Shown here in pieces: positions 8,773 to 17,468 of a stretch of DNA of 64,000 nt. This stretch comes from G963674955 sp963674955. GTDB taxonomy: Bacteria > Desulfobacterota > Desulfovibrionia > Desulfovibrionales > Desulfovibrionaceae. Numbering within the stretch: position 1 is the first letter of the stretch; the number at the start of each line of letters is the position of its first letter. Location: NCBI GenBank assembly GCA_963674955.2, contig CAXXKR010000001.1, positions 620,001-684,000 on the forward strand, written 5' to 3'. Made by a program: the position numbers and the translations under genes. Under the pieces are notes generated by a model, which saw nothing but the letters and a program-made list of their open reading frames with translations, made no database searches and was not told where the DNA came from.

Positions 8773-9759
8773 TCAATTCCTCCTTCCGGGAGGAGGGGAG
8801 CCGAACAGGCGGCTCAAGTCGGCGACCAGCATGTCAAGGGCCTGTTCCGGCCTTTGCTCGCCGCTCTTGACGCTCAGTTCCGCGTCAAAGGCCAGGCTGA
8901 TGAGACGGGAGATGCGCTCCGGCCCGAGACGTTTGGCCAGCGGCGTTTTCAATTTCTTCACGTAGGGGTGCATTTTCACACCCTGGCCGTTGTTCAGGCA
9001 CAAGTCCCAGAGAAGGCGCGATTCCCTGGCCAGATAGCCGATGAGCAGAAAAAGCATGCTGTCCGACTCGGAGTGGTTGTTCATGACCCGTTGCCAAACG
9101 GCCCGGGCCGATCCGCCCTTGGAAAGGGCGTCCATGAAGTCGAAGAAATCCATTTCCTGGTGCGGCGAAATCAGTTCCGAGTGTTCCGGCAGGATGGTCT
9201 TGCCGTCGCCGGCCGCCAGTTCGATCTTGCCCAGCTCCAGGCGCGCGTGGGCCGCGTCCAGGGGCAGGGCGCGGCAAAGGGCCTCAAGCCCGCCGGGGCC
9301 GAATTTCAGGCCGTTCTTCTCTGCCCAGGCCGAAACGAATCCGCGAATCTCCCTGGCCGTCAGCCCCGGGGATTGCCAAATCCAGCCGTTTTTTTCCGCT
9401 TTTTTCCAGATGTCGCGTTTGGTCAGGGCCGCCGGAACCGGCGCTTTGTTTTTGTTCCATGCGCCTTCGAGGCAGAAGATGGGCAGGACGCTGGAGCCGC
9501 AGTTCTTGACGCCCTGGGTCAGCTTGTCCCAGACCTCGACCTTGAAGGAGTGGGCGCGGCGCACGATAAGGGTCTTGTGGGAGTCGAAAAGGCTCTTGAT
9601 GGTCAGGTCCTGCCAGAATGCCTGGGGCAGATCCTCGTCGCCCCAGTAGACCTTGCGTTCGGTTTTCGGGGCTCCGGTTGCGGAGAGCAGCTTTTCCAGG
9701 CGCTGATTGATAAGTTCAGCGTCGGGGCAGACCAGAAAGTGGTATCCGGGTCCGGCCAT
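8773..9759 (-). CDS. holA: DNA polymerase III delta subunit
   Basis: The delta subunit of the clamp loader, which opens the beta sliding clamp. The 328 residues fit the family. Recognisable parts are the N-terminal FLVCPDAELINQRLEKL region, the internal AREIRGFVSAWAEKNGL segment, and the C-terminal helical domain with AVWQRVMNN and LLIGYLARESRLLWDL. The family diverges strongly, so the call rests on this domain pattern plus its place directly after lptE and leuS, a conserved arrangement (leuS-lptE-holA) in many proteobacteria. The lptE stop is 8 bases upstream of its start. Confidence 0.88.
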   Translation of the reverse strand: MAGPGYHFLVCPDAELINQRLEKLLSATGAPKTERKVYWGDEDLPQAFWQDLTIKSLFDSHKTLIVRRAHSFKVEVWDKLTQGVKNCGSSVLPIFCLEGAWNKNKAPVPAALTKRDIWKKAEKNGWIWQSPGLTAREIRGFVSAWAEKNGLKFGPGGLEALCRALPLDAAHARLELGKIELAAGDGKTILPEHSELISPHQEMDFFDFMDALSKGGSARAVWQRVMNNHSESDSMLFLLIGYLARESRLLWDLCLNNGQGVKMHPYVKKLKTPLAKRLGPERISRLISLAFDAELSVKSGEQRPEQALDMLVADLSRLFGSPPPGRRN

Positions 9760-9767
9760 TTCCCCTC

Positions 9768-10271
9768 CTAGTAGTTCTGGCTCATGCGGTCCACCAGTTC
9801 CCTGACGCCGAGCCTCGTGACCCTGTCGTCGGCCACGCTTTTTTCCTGCTCGCCGGAGAAATAGCGTTCGTCGGAGGATATCCTGCCGGACTCCCAGATG
9901 ACGGAGTTGTCCAGGGCCGAGAGGATGCGGGCCTCAAAGCTGAAGGTCACGGCCCTTCTCAGGGTCTCCTCGTCCTCGCCGGTAACGTCGGTGTCGTGGT
10001 GGTAGTGGGTGACGAGGATGTAGATCAGGGAATCGGCCTTGCTCTTGTCGACCCACTGGACCCAGCCTCGCCGAGTCAGCTCGTCGCGCAGCTCCGAGCG
10101 TATTTTGGCGTCCAGCCAGGTGTACTGGGTGGGGTTCTCGATGCCGCCCATGGCGATCTTGCGCTGGTTCTGGTCGAGAACCACGGGGCCGTTTTCAGAG
10201 CCCATGCGGTAGCCGCAGGAGCAAAGCAGCGCAAGCAGAGTGAAAAGGAGTATGTTTCTTGCCGTTCTCAC
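9768..10271 (-). CDS. lptE: LPS-assembly lipoprotein LptE
   Basis: Outer-membrane lipoprotein that plugs the LptD barrel and helps insert lipopolysaccharide. The 167-residue precursor has a signal peptide with the lipobox LLCSC, giving lipidated Cys19 followed by GYRMG, the typical start of mature LptE. The start is a GTG at 10271, with GGGAGG 8 bases upstream located in the gap after the leuS stop. Position between leuS and holA is the classical genomic setting. Its presence shows that the organism has an LPS-bearing outer membrane. Confidence 0.87.
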   Translation of the reverse strand: MRTARNILLFTLLALLCSCGYRMGSENGPVVLDQNQRKIAMGGIENPTQYTWLDAKIRSELRDELTRRGWVQWVDKSKADSLIYILVTHYHHDTDVTGEDEETLRRAVTFSFEARILSALDNSVIWESGRISSDERYFSGEQEKSVADDRVTRLGVRELVDRMSQNY

Positions 10272-10285
10272 CAGCGCGCCTCCCG

Positions 10286-12796
10286 CTATTTGACCACGAT
10301 GTTGACCAGCTTGCCGGGAATGACGATGATCTTGACCACCTGTTTTCCTTCCATGTGCTTGGCCACGTTTTCCTGCTTGAGGGCCTGTTCCTTGACCTCT
10401 TCGGTGGAGGCCTCCGTGGGCAGGGACATCTTGCCGCGAACCTTGCCGTTGACCTGGACCACCACCAGAACCTCGTCAGTGACCAGTGCTGCCTCGTCGA
10501 ACTTCGGCCACTGGGCGCTTACGAGCGAATCACTGTTGCCGATGCCTGTCCAGAGTTCCTCGCAGACGTGCGGGGCTATGGGATAGAGCAGGGTAAGGGT
10601 GGTGGCCAGGGCCGAGGAAAGAACCTGATTCCCGTCCGGGGTGCCCTTGAGCGTGTCCTTGCAGTTGTACATCTCGTTGACCAGTTCCATGATGGCCGCA
10701 ACGATGGTGTTGAACTGAAAATTGTTGGCCAGATCGCGGTCCACTCGGCGCACGGTGTCGTGCTCCTTGCGCCTCAAGACCTTGGCTTCGGAGCCTATCT
10801 CACCCTTGGGGGCGGTGCAGGCCGCGACCGGCTTGAGCGCGTCGGAAAGCTCGTCGGCAAGCCGCCAGAGGCGGCCCAGGAAGCGGAAGGAACCTTCTAT
10901 GCCCGAGTCCGACCAGTCAAGATCCTTTTCCGGCGGACTGGCGAAAAGTATGAACAGCCTTGTGGCGTCGGCTCCGTATTTCTCGATCATGGAATCGGGG
11001 TCCACCACGTTGCCCTTGGACTTGGACATCTTGGTCCCTTCCTTGAGGACCATGCCCTGGGTCAGCAGGTTGGCGAAAGGCTCGTCGGCCTTCATGTAGC
11101 CCAGGTCGCGCAGGGCCTTGACGAAGAATCTCGAGTAGAGCAGGTGCAGGATGGCGTGTTCGATGCCCCCGATGTACTGGTCCACGGGCATCCAGTAGTT
11201 CAGCGCCTTGGTGTCGAAGGGGGCCTTGTCCTCGCGTGCGCCGGTGTAGCGGGCGAAATACCATGAGGACTCCACAAAGGTGTCCATTGTGTCGGTCTCG
11301 CGCCGGGCCGGTCCGCCGCATTTGGGACAGGCGGTGTTCAGGAAGCTGTCCAGCTGGGCCAGGGGCGTGCGTCCGTCCTGGCGCATCTGGGCGTCTTCGG
11401 GCAGGACCACGGGCAAATCCTCTTCCCTGACCGGGACCACGCCGCATTCGTCGCAGTAAACAACGGGAATGGGCGCTCCCCAATAGCGCTGCCTGGAGAT
11501 GTTCCAGTCCCTGAGACGGTAGTTGACGGCCATCTTGCCCAGGCCGTCCTTGTCCAGGCTGCGGACGACGGCTTCCTTGGCCTCTTCGTTGGCCATGCCG
11601 TCGAACTTTCCGGAATCCACCAGAAAGCCCGGATCGGTGAAGGCCTGTTCCATGTCCTCCACCTTGAGGACCTCGCCCTTCTCATGCAGTTCGGGCGGGT
11701 TGATGACGACCTTTATGGGCAGGTCGTACTTGCGTGCGAAGTCGAAGTCGCGCTGGTCGTGTCCGGGAACGGCCATGACCGCTCCGGTTCCGTAACCCAT
11801 GAGCACGAAGTTGGCCACGTAGATGGGCATTTCCATGCCCGTGACCGGATTGATGCAATAGGCTCCGGTAAAGATTCCTTCCTTTTCCAGGTCGTCGGCC
11901 GAGCGCACGATGCGGTCCATGTTGCGGACCTCCTCGGCGAAGGCGCGGACCTTTTCCTCTTCGGGCTTGCCCTTGATCAGCTTTTCGATGAGGGGATGCT
12001 CGGCGGCCAGGCTCATGAAGGTGGCCCCGAACAGGGTGTCCGGCCTGGTGGTGAACACGGGCACGGATTCGTCCATGTCCTTGACCTTGAAGGTCAGCTC
12101 GGCGCCGTAGCTCCGGCCGATCCAATTCCTCTGCATGGTCAGGACGCGTTCAGGCCAGGAGTCCTTCAGGATGTCCAGGTCTTCGAGAAGTTCGTCCGCG
12201 TACTGGGTGATGCGCAGGAACCACTGGACCAGTTCCTTTTGGATGACCTGGGTGTCGCAGCGCCAGCAGCAGCCCTCCTCCACTTGTTCGTTGGCCAGCA
12301 CGGTATGGCATTCGGGACACCAGTTCACAGGTGAATTTTTGCGGTAGACAAGTCCCTTTTCCAGAAACTTGAGGAAAAAGAGCTGTTCCCACTTGTAGTA
12401 CTCGGGCCTGCATGTGGCCAGCTCCCGCCGCCAGTCGTGGGAATAGCCCAGCCGCTTGAGCTGGGCGCGCATGTCCGCGATGTTGGAGTAGGTCCATTTC
12501 GCAGGGTGGGTCTTGTGCTTGATGGCCGCGTTCTCGGCGGGCATTCCAAAGGCGTCCCAGCCCATGGGATGGAGGATGTTGAAGCCCTGCATGGCCTTGA
12601 TCCGGGCCACCACGTCGCCGATGGTGTAGACGCGGACATGGCCGATATGGATTTTGCCGGAAGGATAGGGGAACATTTCCAGAACGTAGTACTTGGGTTT
12701 CGAGGGGTCGGCCTCGGTTTCGAAGCATCTGGATTCGTTCCAGGCTTTTTGCCATTTGATTTCGATTTGTTCCGGGTCGTATTTCCCTAAGCTCAT
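10286..12796 (-). CDS. leuS: Leucyl-tRNA synthetase
   Basis: Class I aminoacyl-tRNA synthetase charging tRNA-Leu. At 836 residues it is of normal bacterial size. PYPSGKIHIGHVRVYT holds the HIGH motif at residues 50-53, and GTKMSKSKGNVVDPD holds KMSKS at about 588. The zinc domain WCPECHTVLANEQV and the CP1 editing domain with FTTRPDTLFGATF (threonine-rich editing site) are both present. It follows nusB by 30 bases and precedes lptE by 14, within one minus-strand run. Confidence 0.97.
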   Translation of the reverse strand: MSLGKYDPEQIEIKWQKAWNESRCFETEADPSKPKYYVLEMFPYPSGKIHIGHVRVYTIGDVVARIKAMQGFNILHPMGWDAFGMPAENAAIKHKTHPAKWTYSNIADMRAQLKRLGYSHDWRRELATCRPEYYKWEQLFFLKFLEKGLVYRKNSPVNWCPECHTVLANEQVEEGCCWRCDTQVIQKELVQWFLRITQYADELLEDLDILKDSWPERVLTMQRNWIGRSYGAELTFKVKDMDESVPVFTTRPDTLFGATFMSLAAEHPLIEKLIKGKPEEEKVRAFAEEVRNMDRIVRSADDLEKEGIFTGAYCINPVTGMEMPIYVANFVLMGYGTGAVMAVPGHDQRDFDFARKYDLPIKVVINPPELHEKGEVLKVEDMEQAFTDPGFLVDSGKFDGMANEEAKEAVVRSLDKDGLGKMAVNYRLRDWNISRQRYWGAPIPVVYCDECGVVPVREEDLPVVLPEDAQMRQDGRTPLAQLDSFLNTACPKCGGPARRETDTMDTFVESSWYFARYTGAREDKAPFDTKALNYWMPVDQYIGGIEHAILHLLYSRFFVKALRDLGYMKADEPFANLLTQGMVLKEGTKMSKSKGNVVDPDSMIEKYGADATRLFILFASPPEKDLDWSDSGIEGSFRFLGRLWRLADELSDALKPVAACTAPKGEIGSEAKVLRRKEHDTVRRVDRDLANNFQFNTIVAAIMELVNEMYNCKDTLKGTPDGNQVLSSALATTLTLLYPIAPHVCEELWTGIGNSDSLVSAQWPKFDEAALVTDEVLVVVQVNGKVRGKMSLPTEASTEEVKEQALKQENVAKHMEGKQVVKIIVIPGKLVNIVVK

Positions 12797-12826
12797 GTCT
12801 TTGTCCTTGATGTCCGCGTGCAGGGT

Positions 12827-13318
12827 CTAGAAACTTTTCTTCATCTCGAACCGGCCGCCGTCCACGGCCTTGGCCACGGCGTCCAGGATGCCGTTTATGA
12901 AGTTGCGCGACCTGTCGTCGCCGAACCTTTTTGAAAGCTCGATAGCCTCGTTGATGGCCACCTTCAGGGGAATGTCCGCACGGTAGACCATCTCGTAGAG
13001 GGCCAGCCGAAGGATGGTCAGTTCCACCTTGGCGATGCGGCCCACCTTCCAGTGCTGGGAATGGCGGCCGATGATCCCGTCCAGCTCGTCCCGGTTGTCC
13101 CAGACCCCCTGAACCAGTTCCCTGGCAAAGATTTCACCCTTGCCCGAGGGGGCCTCGTGGTTTTCATCCCCGGAGAGGACGAAAAGGGCCTGGTCAAAGG
13201 CCTTGTCCAAGGAACCGCTGTTTTCCGGGGGGACCATGCCCAGCCCGAAAAGGATTTGAAAGGCAGCCGTCCTTCCGGCCTTGCGCCCGGAAGAACCCTT
13301 TTTGTCGTTTTTGTTCAT
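12827..13318 (-). CDS. nusB: Transcription antitermination factor NusB
   Basis: An all-helical RNA-binding protein that, with NusE (S10), promotes antitermination of rRNA operons. 163 residues, slightly longer than the E. coli protein (139), with a charged Lys-rich N-terminal leader before RKAGRTAAFQILF. The conserved block EIVKLRLALYEM-like LTILRLALYEMVYRADIPLKVAINEAIELSKRFG spans about residues 100-134 and ends in SRNFINGILD. Placement directly after ribH is the common riboflavin-nusB arrangement. The ribH stop is only 5 bases upstream. Confidence 0.94.
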   Translation of the reverse strand: MNKNDKKGSSGRKAGRTAAFQILFGLGMVPPENSGSLDKAFDQALFVLSGDENHEAPSGKGEIFARELVQGVWDNRDELDGIIGRHSQHWKVGRIAKVELTILRLALYEMVYRADIPLKVAINEAIELSKRFGDDRSRNFINGILDAVAKAVDGGRFEMKKSF

Positions 13319-13323
13319 TCTTT

Positions 13324-13794
13324 TTAAAGCTGTCCCAGGACTCTGACCGTCTCGACCATTGCGGCGGCGGCTTCAACACCCTTGTTGCCGGCCTTGGAGC
13401 CTGCTCGCTCGATGGCCTGCTCGATGTTGTCGCAGGTCAGCACGCCGAAGCCGATGGGGATTTCGCTTTCCAGGCCGATCTGGGCCAGCCCCTTGGTGCA
13501 TTCGTTGGCCACGAAATCGAAATGCGGTGTTGCGCCCCTGATGACCGCGCCCAGGCAGAGGATGCCGTCGTATTTGCCGGACCGGGCCAGCTTCTTGGCG
13601 GTCAGGGGCATCTCAAAGGCCCCGGGTATGCGCACCAGGGTCAAATCCTTGGCCTCCGCGCCGTGCCGAATCAGGTAGTCCACGGCCCCGGACACCAGCC
13701 TTTCCACGATGAAGTCGTTGAAGCGGCTGGCCACCAGGGCGACCTTCATGCCCTTGGCTTCCAGTTTTCCTTCTATGGTTTTCAAGTCGGTCAT
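13324..13794 (-). CDS. ribH: 6,7-dimethyl-8-ribityllumazine synthase
   Basis: Penultimate enzyme of riboflavin synthesis, joining 5-amino-6-ribitylaminouracil and 3,4-dihydroxy-2-butanone 4-phosphate; usually assembles as a 60-mer. The 156 residues fit. Visible signatures are VASRFNDFIVERLV near residue 21, VRIPGAFEMPLTAKKL near 54, GAVIRGATPHFDFVANE near 82 with the catalytic His, and PIGFGVLTCDN near 113. It follows ribBA by 13 bases, supplying the next step on the same transcript. Confidence 0.96.
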   Translation of the reverse strand: MTDLKTIEGKLEAKGMKVALVASRFNDFIVERLVSGAVDYLIRHGAEAKDLTLVRIPGAFEMPLTAKKLARSGKYDGILCLGAVIRGATPHFDFVANECTKGLAQIGLESEIPIGFGVLTCDNIEQAIERAGSKAGNKGVEAAAAMVETVRVLGQL

Positions 13795-13807
13795 ATTTCC
13801 TCCAGGC

Positions 13808-15028
13808 TTAGTTCTTTCCGTTTTGATCCAGGTGGAGCATGTGGCCCATCTTGTCTTTCTTGGTCTGCAGGTAGTCGAGGTTGGCGGCGCAGGCCCCGGA
13901 TTCTATGGGCACCCTTTCCACCACCTCCAGGCCGTAGCCTTCCAGTCCGATTATTTTCTTTGGATTGTTGGTCAGCAGGCGCATTTTGCCCACGCCCATG
14001 GCCACCAGAATCTGTGCCCCGGTGCCGTATTCCCTGAGGTCGGGAGCGAAGCCGAGCTTTATGTTGGCCTCCACGGTGTCGTAGCCTTCGTCCTGCAGGT
14101 GGTAGGCCTTGATCTTGTTGCCCAGGCCGATTCCGCGCCCTTCCTGGCGCATGTAGAGCAGAAGTCCCTTGCCTTCCTGGTTGATCATGCACATGGCGTC
14201 GTGCAGCTGGTCGCCGCAGTCGCAACGGCTGGAGCCGAACACGTCGCCGGTCAGGCATTCGCTGTGCACGCGCACCAGGGTCGGTTCGTCGGGATTGATG
14301 TCGCCGCAGTAAAGGGCGATGTGGGTCCGCCTGTCGCTTTCCGCCTTGAAGGCCACGGTCTTGAATTCGCCGTAGCGCGTGGGCAGTTTGGCCTCGGCCA
14401 CCTTGGTCACGGAATGGCCGCCGAACTTCATGCGGTAGGCGATGATGTCGGCCACGGAGCAGATTTTGAGCTTGTGCTTTTGGGCGAACTTGATCAGGTC
14501 GGGCATGCGCGCCATTTCTCCGTCGTCGCGCATGATCTCGCAGATGACGCCTGCGGGCCTGAGACCGGCCAGTTTGGCCAGGTCCACGCTGCCCTCGGTC
14601 TGCCCGGCGCGGGCCAGCACTCCGCCGTTCTGGGCGCGCAGGGGAAAGATGTGTCCGGGGGAGACAATGTCTCCGGGCGTGGCGTCGTCGTCCACGGCGG
14701 TGAGGATGGTCTTGGCCCGGTCATAGGCCGAGATTCCCGTGGTCACCCCTTCGCGGGCCTCGATGGAGACCGTGAAGTTGGTGCCGAACTTGGACTCGTT
14801 GCTTTGGGCCATGAGGGGCAGCTTGAGCTTGTCCACGTATTCCGAGTCCAGGGAAAGGCAGATCAGGCCGCGGCCGTGGGTGGCCATGAAGTTGATCAGC
14901 TCGGGAGTTGTGTGCTCGGCCGCGATGACAAGGTCGCCTTCGTTCTCCCTGTCCTCGTCGTCGACCATGATGACCATCCGACCCTTGCGGATGTCTTCAA
15001 TGGCTTCTTCAATTTTGCAAAGAGGCAT
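13808..15028 (-). CDS. ribBA: Bifunctional DHBP synthase / GTP cyclohydrolase II
   Basis: Makes both precursors of riboflavin. The N-terminal DHBP synthase half (about residues 1-200) has DDEDRENEGDLV at about 23 and the THGRGLICL block. The C-terminal GTP cyclohydrolase II half has the zinc-binding CLTGDVFGSSRCDCG (residues about 255-270) and MRQEGRGIGLGNK. At 406 residues both domains look complete. AAGGA precedes the ATG. It leads a unit ribBA-ribH-nusB-leuS-lptE-holA, apart from ribD and ribE, which lie upstream behind a 206-base gap containing a candidate promoter. Confidence 0.96.
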   Translation of the reverse strand: MPLCKIEEAIEDIRKGRMVIMVDDEDRENEGDLVIAAEHTTPELINFMATHGRGLICLSLDSEYVDKLKLPLMAQSNESKFGTNFTVSIEAREGVTTGISAYDRAKTILTAVDDDATPGDIVSPGHIFPLRAQNGGVLARAGQTEGSVDLAKLAGLRPAGVICEIMRDDGEMARMPDLIKFAQKHKLKICSVADIIAYRMKFGGHSVTKVAEAKLPTRYGEFKTVAFKAESDRRTHIALYCGDINPDEPTLVRVHSECLTGDVFGSSRCDCGDQLHDAMCMINQEGKGLLLYMRQEGRGIGLGNKIKAYHLQDEGYDTVEANIKLGFAPDLREYGTGAQILVAMGVGKMRLLTNNPKKIIGLEGYGLEVVERVPIESGACAANLDYLQTKKDKMGHMLHLDQNGKN

Positions 15029-15107
15029 ATTGTTTGGTCCTTGTTAGACATATAATGAATCGAACCCAATTAATTAACCCAAAAACAGGCATGGGGGAAA
15101 TGGAAAT

Positions 15108-15136
15108 TTTATCATATAAAAAATGAAATATTTCAA
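15108..15136 (-). promoter_or_regulatory. Candidate sigma-70 promoter for ribBA
   Basis: Read on the minus strand: TTGAAA (15131-15136), 17 bases, GATAAA (15108-15113), in an AT-rich island. The gap 15029-15234 otherwise holds a CCGGCC-type hairpin at 15212-15228 without a T tract. I saw no FMN riboswitch in it. Confidence 0.45.
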
Positions 15137-15234
15137 TATATTATAGGCAATAACAGGTTTTGCTGGCCGGTGCGCCGCAGGGGTTGGAAACCGGGGCGGA
15201 AGCGCAGGATGCCCGGCCTTTGGCCGGGACCGCG

Positions 15235-15879
15235 CTAGAAACCGTGTCTGGCCAGGAAGTCCCTGCTGATGCCCGCGCCCTTGTTTCCGGCATATGGGCC
15301 GAGCATGCGCTGCACGTAGCGGCCGATGATGTCGGTTTCCATGTTGGCCTCGTAGCCCGCCGTCCAGCCGGATATGCTCGTCTCCTCCTGGGTCACCGGA
15401 ATGATGTTCACTTCCAGCCAGTCCGATCCGCACTCGTTGACCGTGAGGCTGATGCCGTCCAGGGCCACCGAGCCTTTGGGCACCACCAGCTCCCCGAACT
15501 CCTTGGGAAAAGTCAGCCGATAGATTTTCGACTCCCCGGCGGGTTTGATTTTCGCCACTCCGGCCATGCAGTCCACGTGTCCGCTGACCATGTGCCCGCC
15601 CAGCCGGTCGCCTAGGGCCAATGCCCGTTCCAGGTTCACGGTGGACCCGGCCCTGAGCTTGCCGAGATTGGTGCGGCTCAAGGTCTCGCCGCTGGCGTAT
15701 ACTGAAAAGACCGCGCCGGAAAATTCTTCAACGGTCAGGCAGGCGCCGTTGACCGCTATGGATTCGCCGAGAACAAGATTTTCAAAGGCGGGGTCGGGCT
15801 TGATGCGGAATCTGGTTTCCCGGCCTGCGGACTGGACCGCTTCTATTTTTCCTTTGGCCTGGATAAGTCCGGTGAACAT
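15235..15879 (-). CDS. ribE: Riboflavin synthase alpha chain
   Basis: Catalyses the last step of riboflavin synthesis, dismutation of two lumazines. 214 residues. The sequence shows the family's tandem half-repeat: MFTGLIQAKGKIEAV opens the first half, and GHMVSGHVDCMAGV with a matching VALDGISLTVNE continues the second; GACLTVEEFS is the equivalent of the latter in the first half. The open frame extends 13 codons further upstream, but homologues start exactly at MFTGLI, so ATG 15879 is used, one base after ribD ends. Confidence 0.95.
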   Translation of the reverse strand: MFTGLIQAKGKIEAVQSAGRETRFRIKPDPAFENLVLGESIAVNGACLTVEEFSGAVFSVYASGETLSRTNLGKLRAGSTVNLERALALGDRLGGHMVSGHVDCMAGVAKIKPAGESKIYRLTFPKEFGELVVPKGSVALDGISLTVNECGSDWLEVNIIPVTQEETSISGWTAGYEANMETDIIGRYVQRMLGPYAGNKGAGISRDFLARHGF

Positions 15880-15880
15880 C

Positions 15881-17026
15881 TCAGCCTCGCATGGGTTTGT
15901 AGGTTGTTTGCAGGTCATTGCCGCAGGTTCGAAAATCCGCGATGCGGAGATTGATGGTCTCGGCCAGGCCTTTGGCGGTCATGCCGGCAAAGGCCGAGGC
16001 CGCGCTTTCGTCGCCCAGGATGCGCGGGGCCTGGAAGACCACCAGCTCGTCCATGAGTTCCTGGCGGGCCAGGCTCATGGCCAGTCCGCCGCCGCCCTCG
16101 CAAAGTGTCGTGTGGCAGCCAAGCTCGTAGCGCAACTGCTCGAAGCCCTGCCTGAGGTCAAGGCCGTTGTCTCCTTGGGGAAAGCCCCAGACCCTGGCCT
16201 CGATTTCGCGCAGTTGGTCGGCCTCTTTGGTGTCCGCGGCCTGTTCCGTGGTCCAGAAGATCGTCTCCTGGGGCCGTTGCCTGAGCAGGGCGTGATTTTC
16301 CAAGGCCTGCGGCAGCCTGGAGGTGACCACCACGGCAAAGGGCCTGTTGTGCACGGGTTCGTCCCTGCCTGCGCGTGCTGTCAGGCTGGGATCGTCGATG
16401 TAAAAGGTGTTGCCGCCCACGATTATCGCATCGGCTCTTGAGCGCATCTCGTGGACCCGGGAGAATGATTCGGGACAGGACACGGCCTCCCGCGCCGCGC
16501 CGCGAACGGCTATCTTGCCGTCGATGGTCGTTGCCAGCTTGAGGATGTTGTAGGTGCGTTTCGTGTTTTTCCAGACCAGGAAATCGTCGATGAGGTCCAG
16601 GCATTCCCGTTCAAGCAGGCCCGTTTCCACCCGCACTCCGGCCTTGCGCAGGGTTTCGGCCCCCCCGCCGGTCACATCCGGGTTGGGGTCGGTGCAGCCG
16701 ATCACCACTTCCGGCACCTTGGCCTCGATCAGGGCCTGGGAGCAGGGCGGGGTCCTGCCGAAGTGGTTGCAGGGCTCCAGCGTCACGAACATGGAGCACT
16801 TTGACGGGTCTACGCCTTTTTCCCTGGCGTCGGACAGGCAGTTTATCTCGGCGTGGGGACCGCCGCAGGCCTTGTGCCAGCCCTCGGCGACAACGCATCC
16901 GTCCTTGACCAGCACCGCTCCCACGCAGGGGTTTGGGGCCGTGCGGCCTTTGCCCCGAAGCGCCAGCTGGACGGCCTGGGCCATGAAATCAGCCTTGGGC
17001 CGAGAAGTCTCCCTGCAAGAGTTCAA
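15881..17026 (-). CDS. ribD: Riboflavin biosynthesis deaminase/reductase RibD
   Basis: Bifunctional: the N-terminal cytidine-deaminase-like domain (about residues 1-145) deaminates the pyrimidine intermediate and the C-terminal reductase (about 155-381) reduces the ribosyl side chain. Zinc site residues are in HAEINCLSDA (near 54) and EPCNHFGRTPPC (near 78); the reductase shows KLATTIDGKIA. The start is uncertain: ATG 17026 overlaps the deaminase gene upstream by 38 bases, and ATG 16984 is the alternative. Family alignments keep the residues just before 16984, favouring the longer form. Confidence 0.94.
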   Translation of the reverse strand: MNSCRETSRPKADFMAQAVQLALRGKGRTAPNPCVGAVLVKDGCVVAEGWHKACGGPHAEINCLSDAREKGVDPSKCSMFVTLEPCNHFGRTPPCSQALIEAKVPEVVIGCTDPNPDVTGGGAETLRKAGVRVETGLLERECLDLIDDFLVWKNTKRTYNILKLATTIDGKIAVRGAAREAVSCPESFSRVHEMRSRADAIIVGGNTFYIDDPSLTARAGRDEPVHNRPFAVVVTSRLPQALENHALLRQRPQETIFWTTEQAADTKEADQLREIEARVWGFPQGDNGLDLRQGFEQLRYELGCHTTLCEGGGGLAMSLARQELMDELVVFQAPRILGDESAASAFAGMTAKGLAETINLRIADFRTCGNDLQTTYKPMRG

Positions 17027-17456
17027 AGTTCACTCCGGCTTCAGTGAGCATGGTTTCGGTAAGTTTGTCCGGATACTGTTCCGAAAAGTAGATGTTCCTG
17101 ACCTGGCAGTTGATGAGCATCTTGGCGCAGATGAGGCAGGGCTGCGTTGTGCAGTAGATGTCCGCGCCCTGCATGGAAATGCCGTGCACCGCGCACTGGC
17201 AGATGACGTTCTGCTCGGCGTGCAGGGCGCGGCAAAGCTCGTGCCTCTCTCCGGAGGGGATGCCCATCTGTTCCCTGAGGCAGCCCACTTCCGCGCAATG
17301 CGCGATGTTGGTGGGAGCGCCGTTGTAGCCCGTGGCCAGGATGCGTTTGTCGCGCACGGCCACCGCCCCCACTTTTCGCCGCAGGCAGGTGGAGCGCTCG
17401 GCCACCAGATGGGCGATGCGCATGAAGTATGTCTGCCAGGAAACCCGCGTGTCCAA
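16989..17456 (-). CDS. Deoxycytidylate deaminase (ComEB-like)
   Basis: Zinc-dependent deaminase converting dCMP to dUMP for thymidylate synthesis. 155 residues with the zinc motif ALHAEQNVICQ (His and Glu, near residue 78) and TTQPCLICAKML (two Cys, near 103), plus the N-terminal VAERSTCLRRKVGAV typical of dCMP deaminases. The start is TTG at 17456, placed 8 bases after AGGAGGG. It lies 12 bases after glyA and overlaps ribD. With glyA supplying one-carbon units, the pair serves thymidylate formation. Confidence 0.92.
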   Translation of the reverse strand: MDTRVSWQTYFMRIAHLVAERSTCLRRKVGAVAVRDKRILATGYNGAPTNIAHCAEVGCLREQMGIPSGERHELCRALHAEQNVICQCAVHGISMQGADIYCTTQPCLICAKMLINCQVRNIYFSEQYPDKLTETMLTEAGVNFELLQGDFSAQG

Positions 17457-17468
17457 GGGATATCCCTC

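Noticed and set aside
15208..15230. Terminator after ribE
   Set aside because: A stable CCCGGCC/GGCCGGG hairpin exists, but no T run follows it on the minus strand.
15029..15234. FMN riboswitch before ribBA
   Set aside because: The conserved FMN-element segments are absent. Only an AT-rich promoter-like stretch and a hairpin without T tract are visible.
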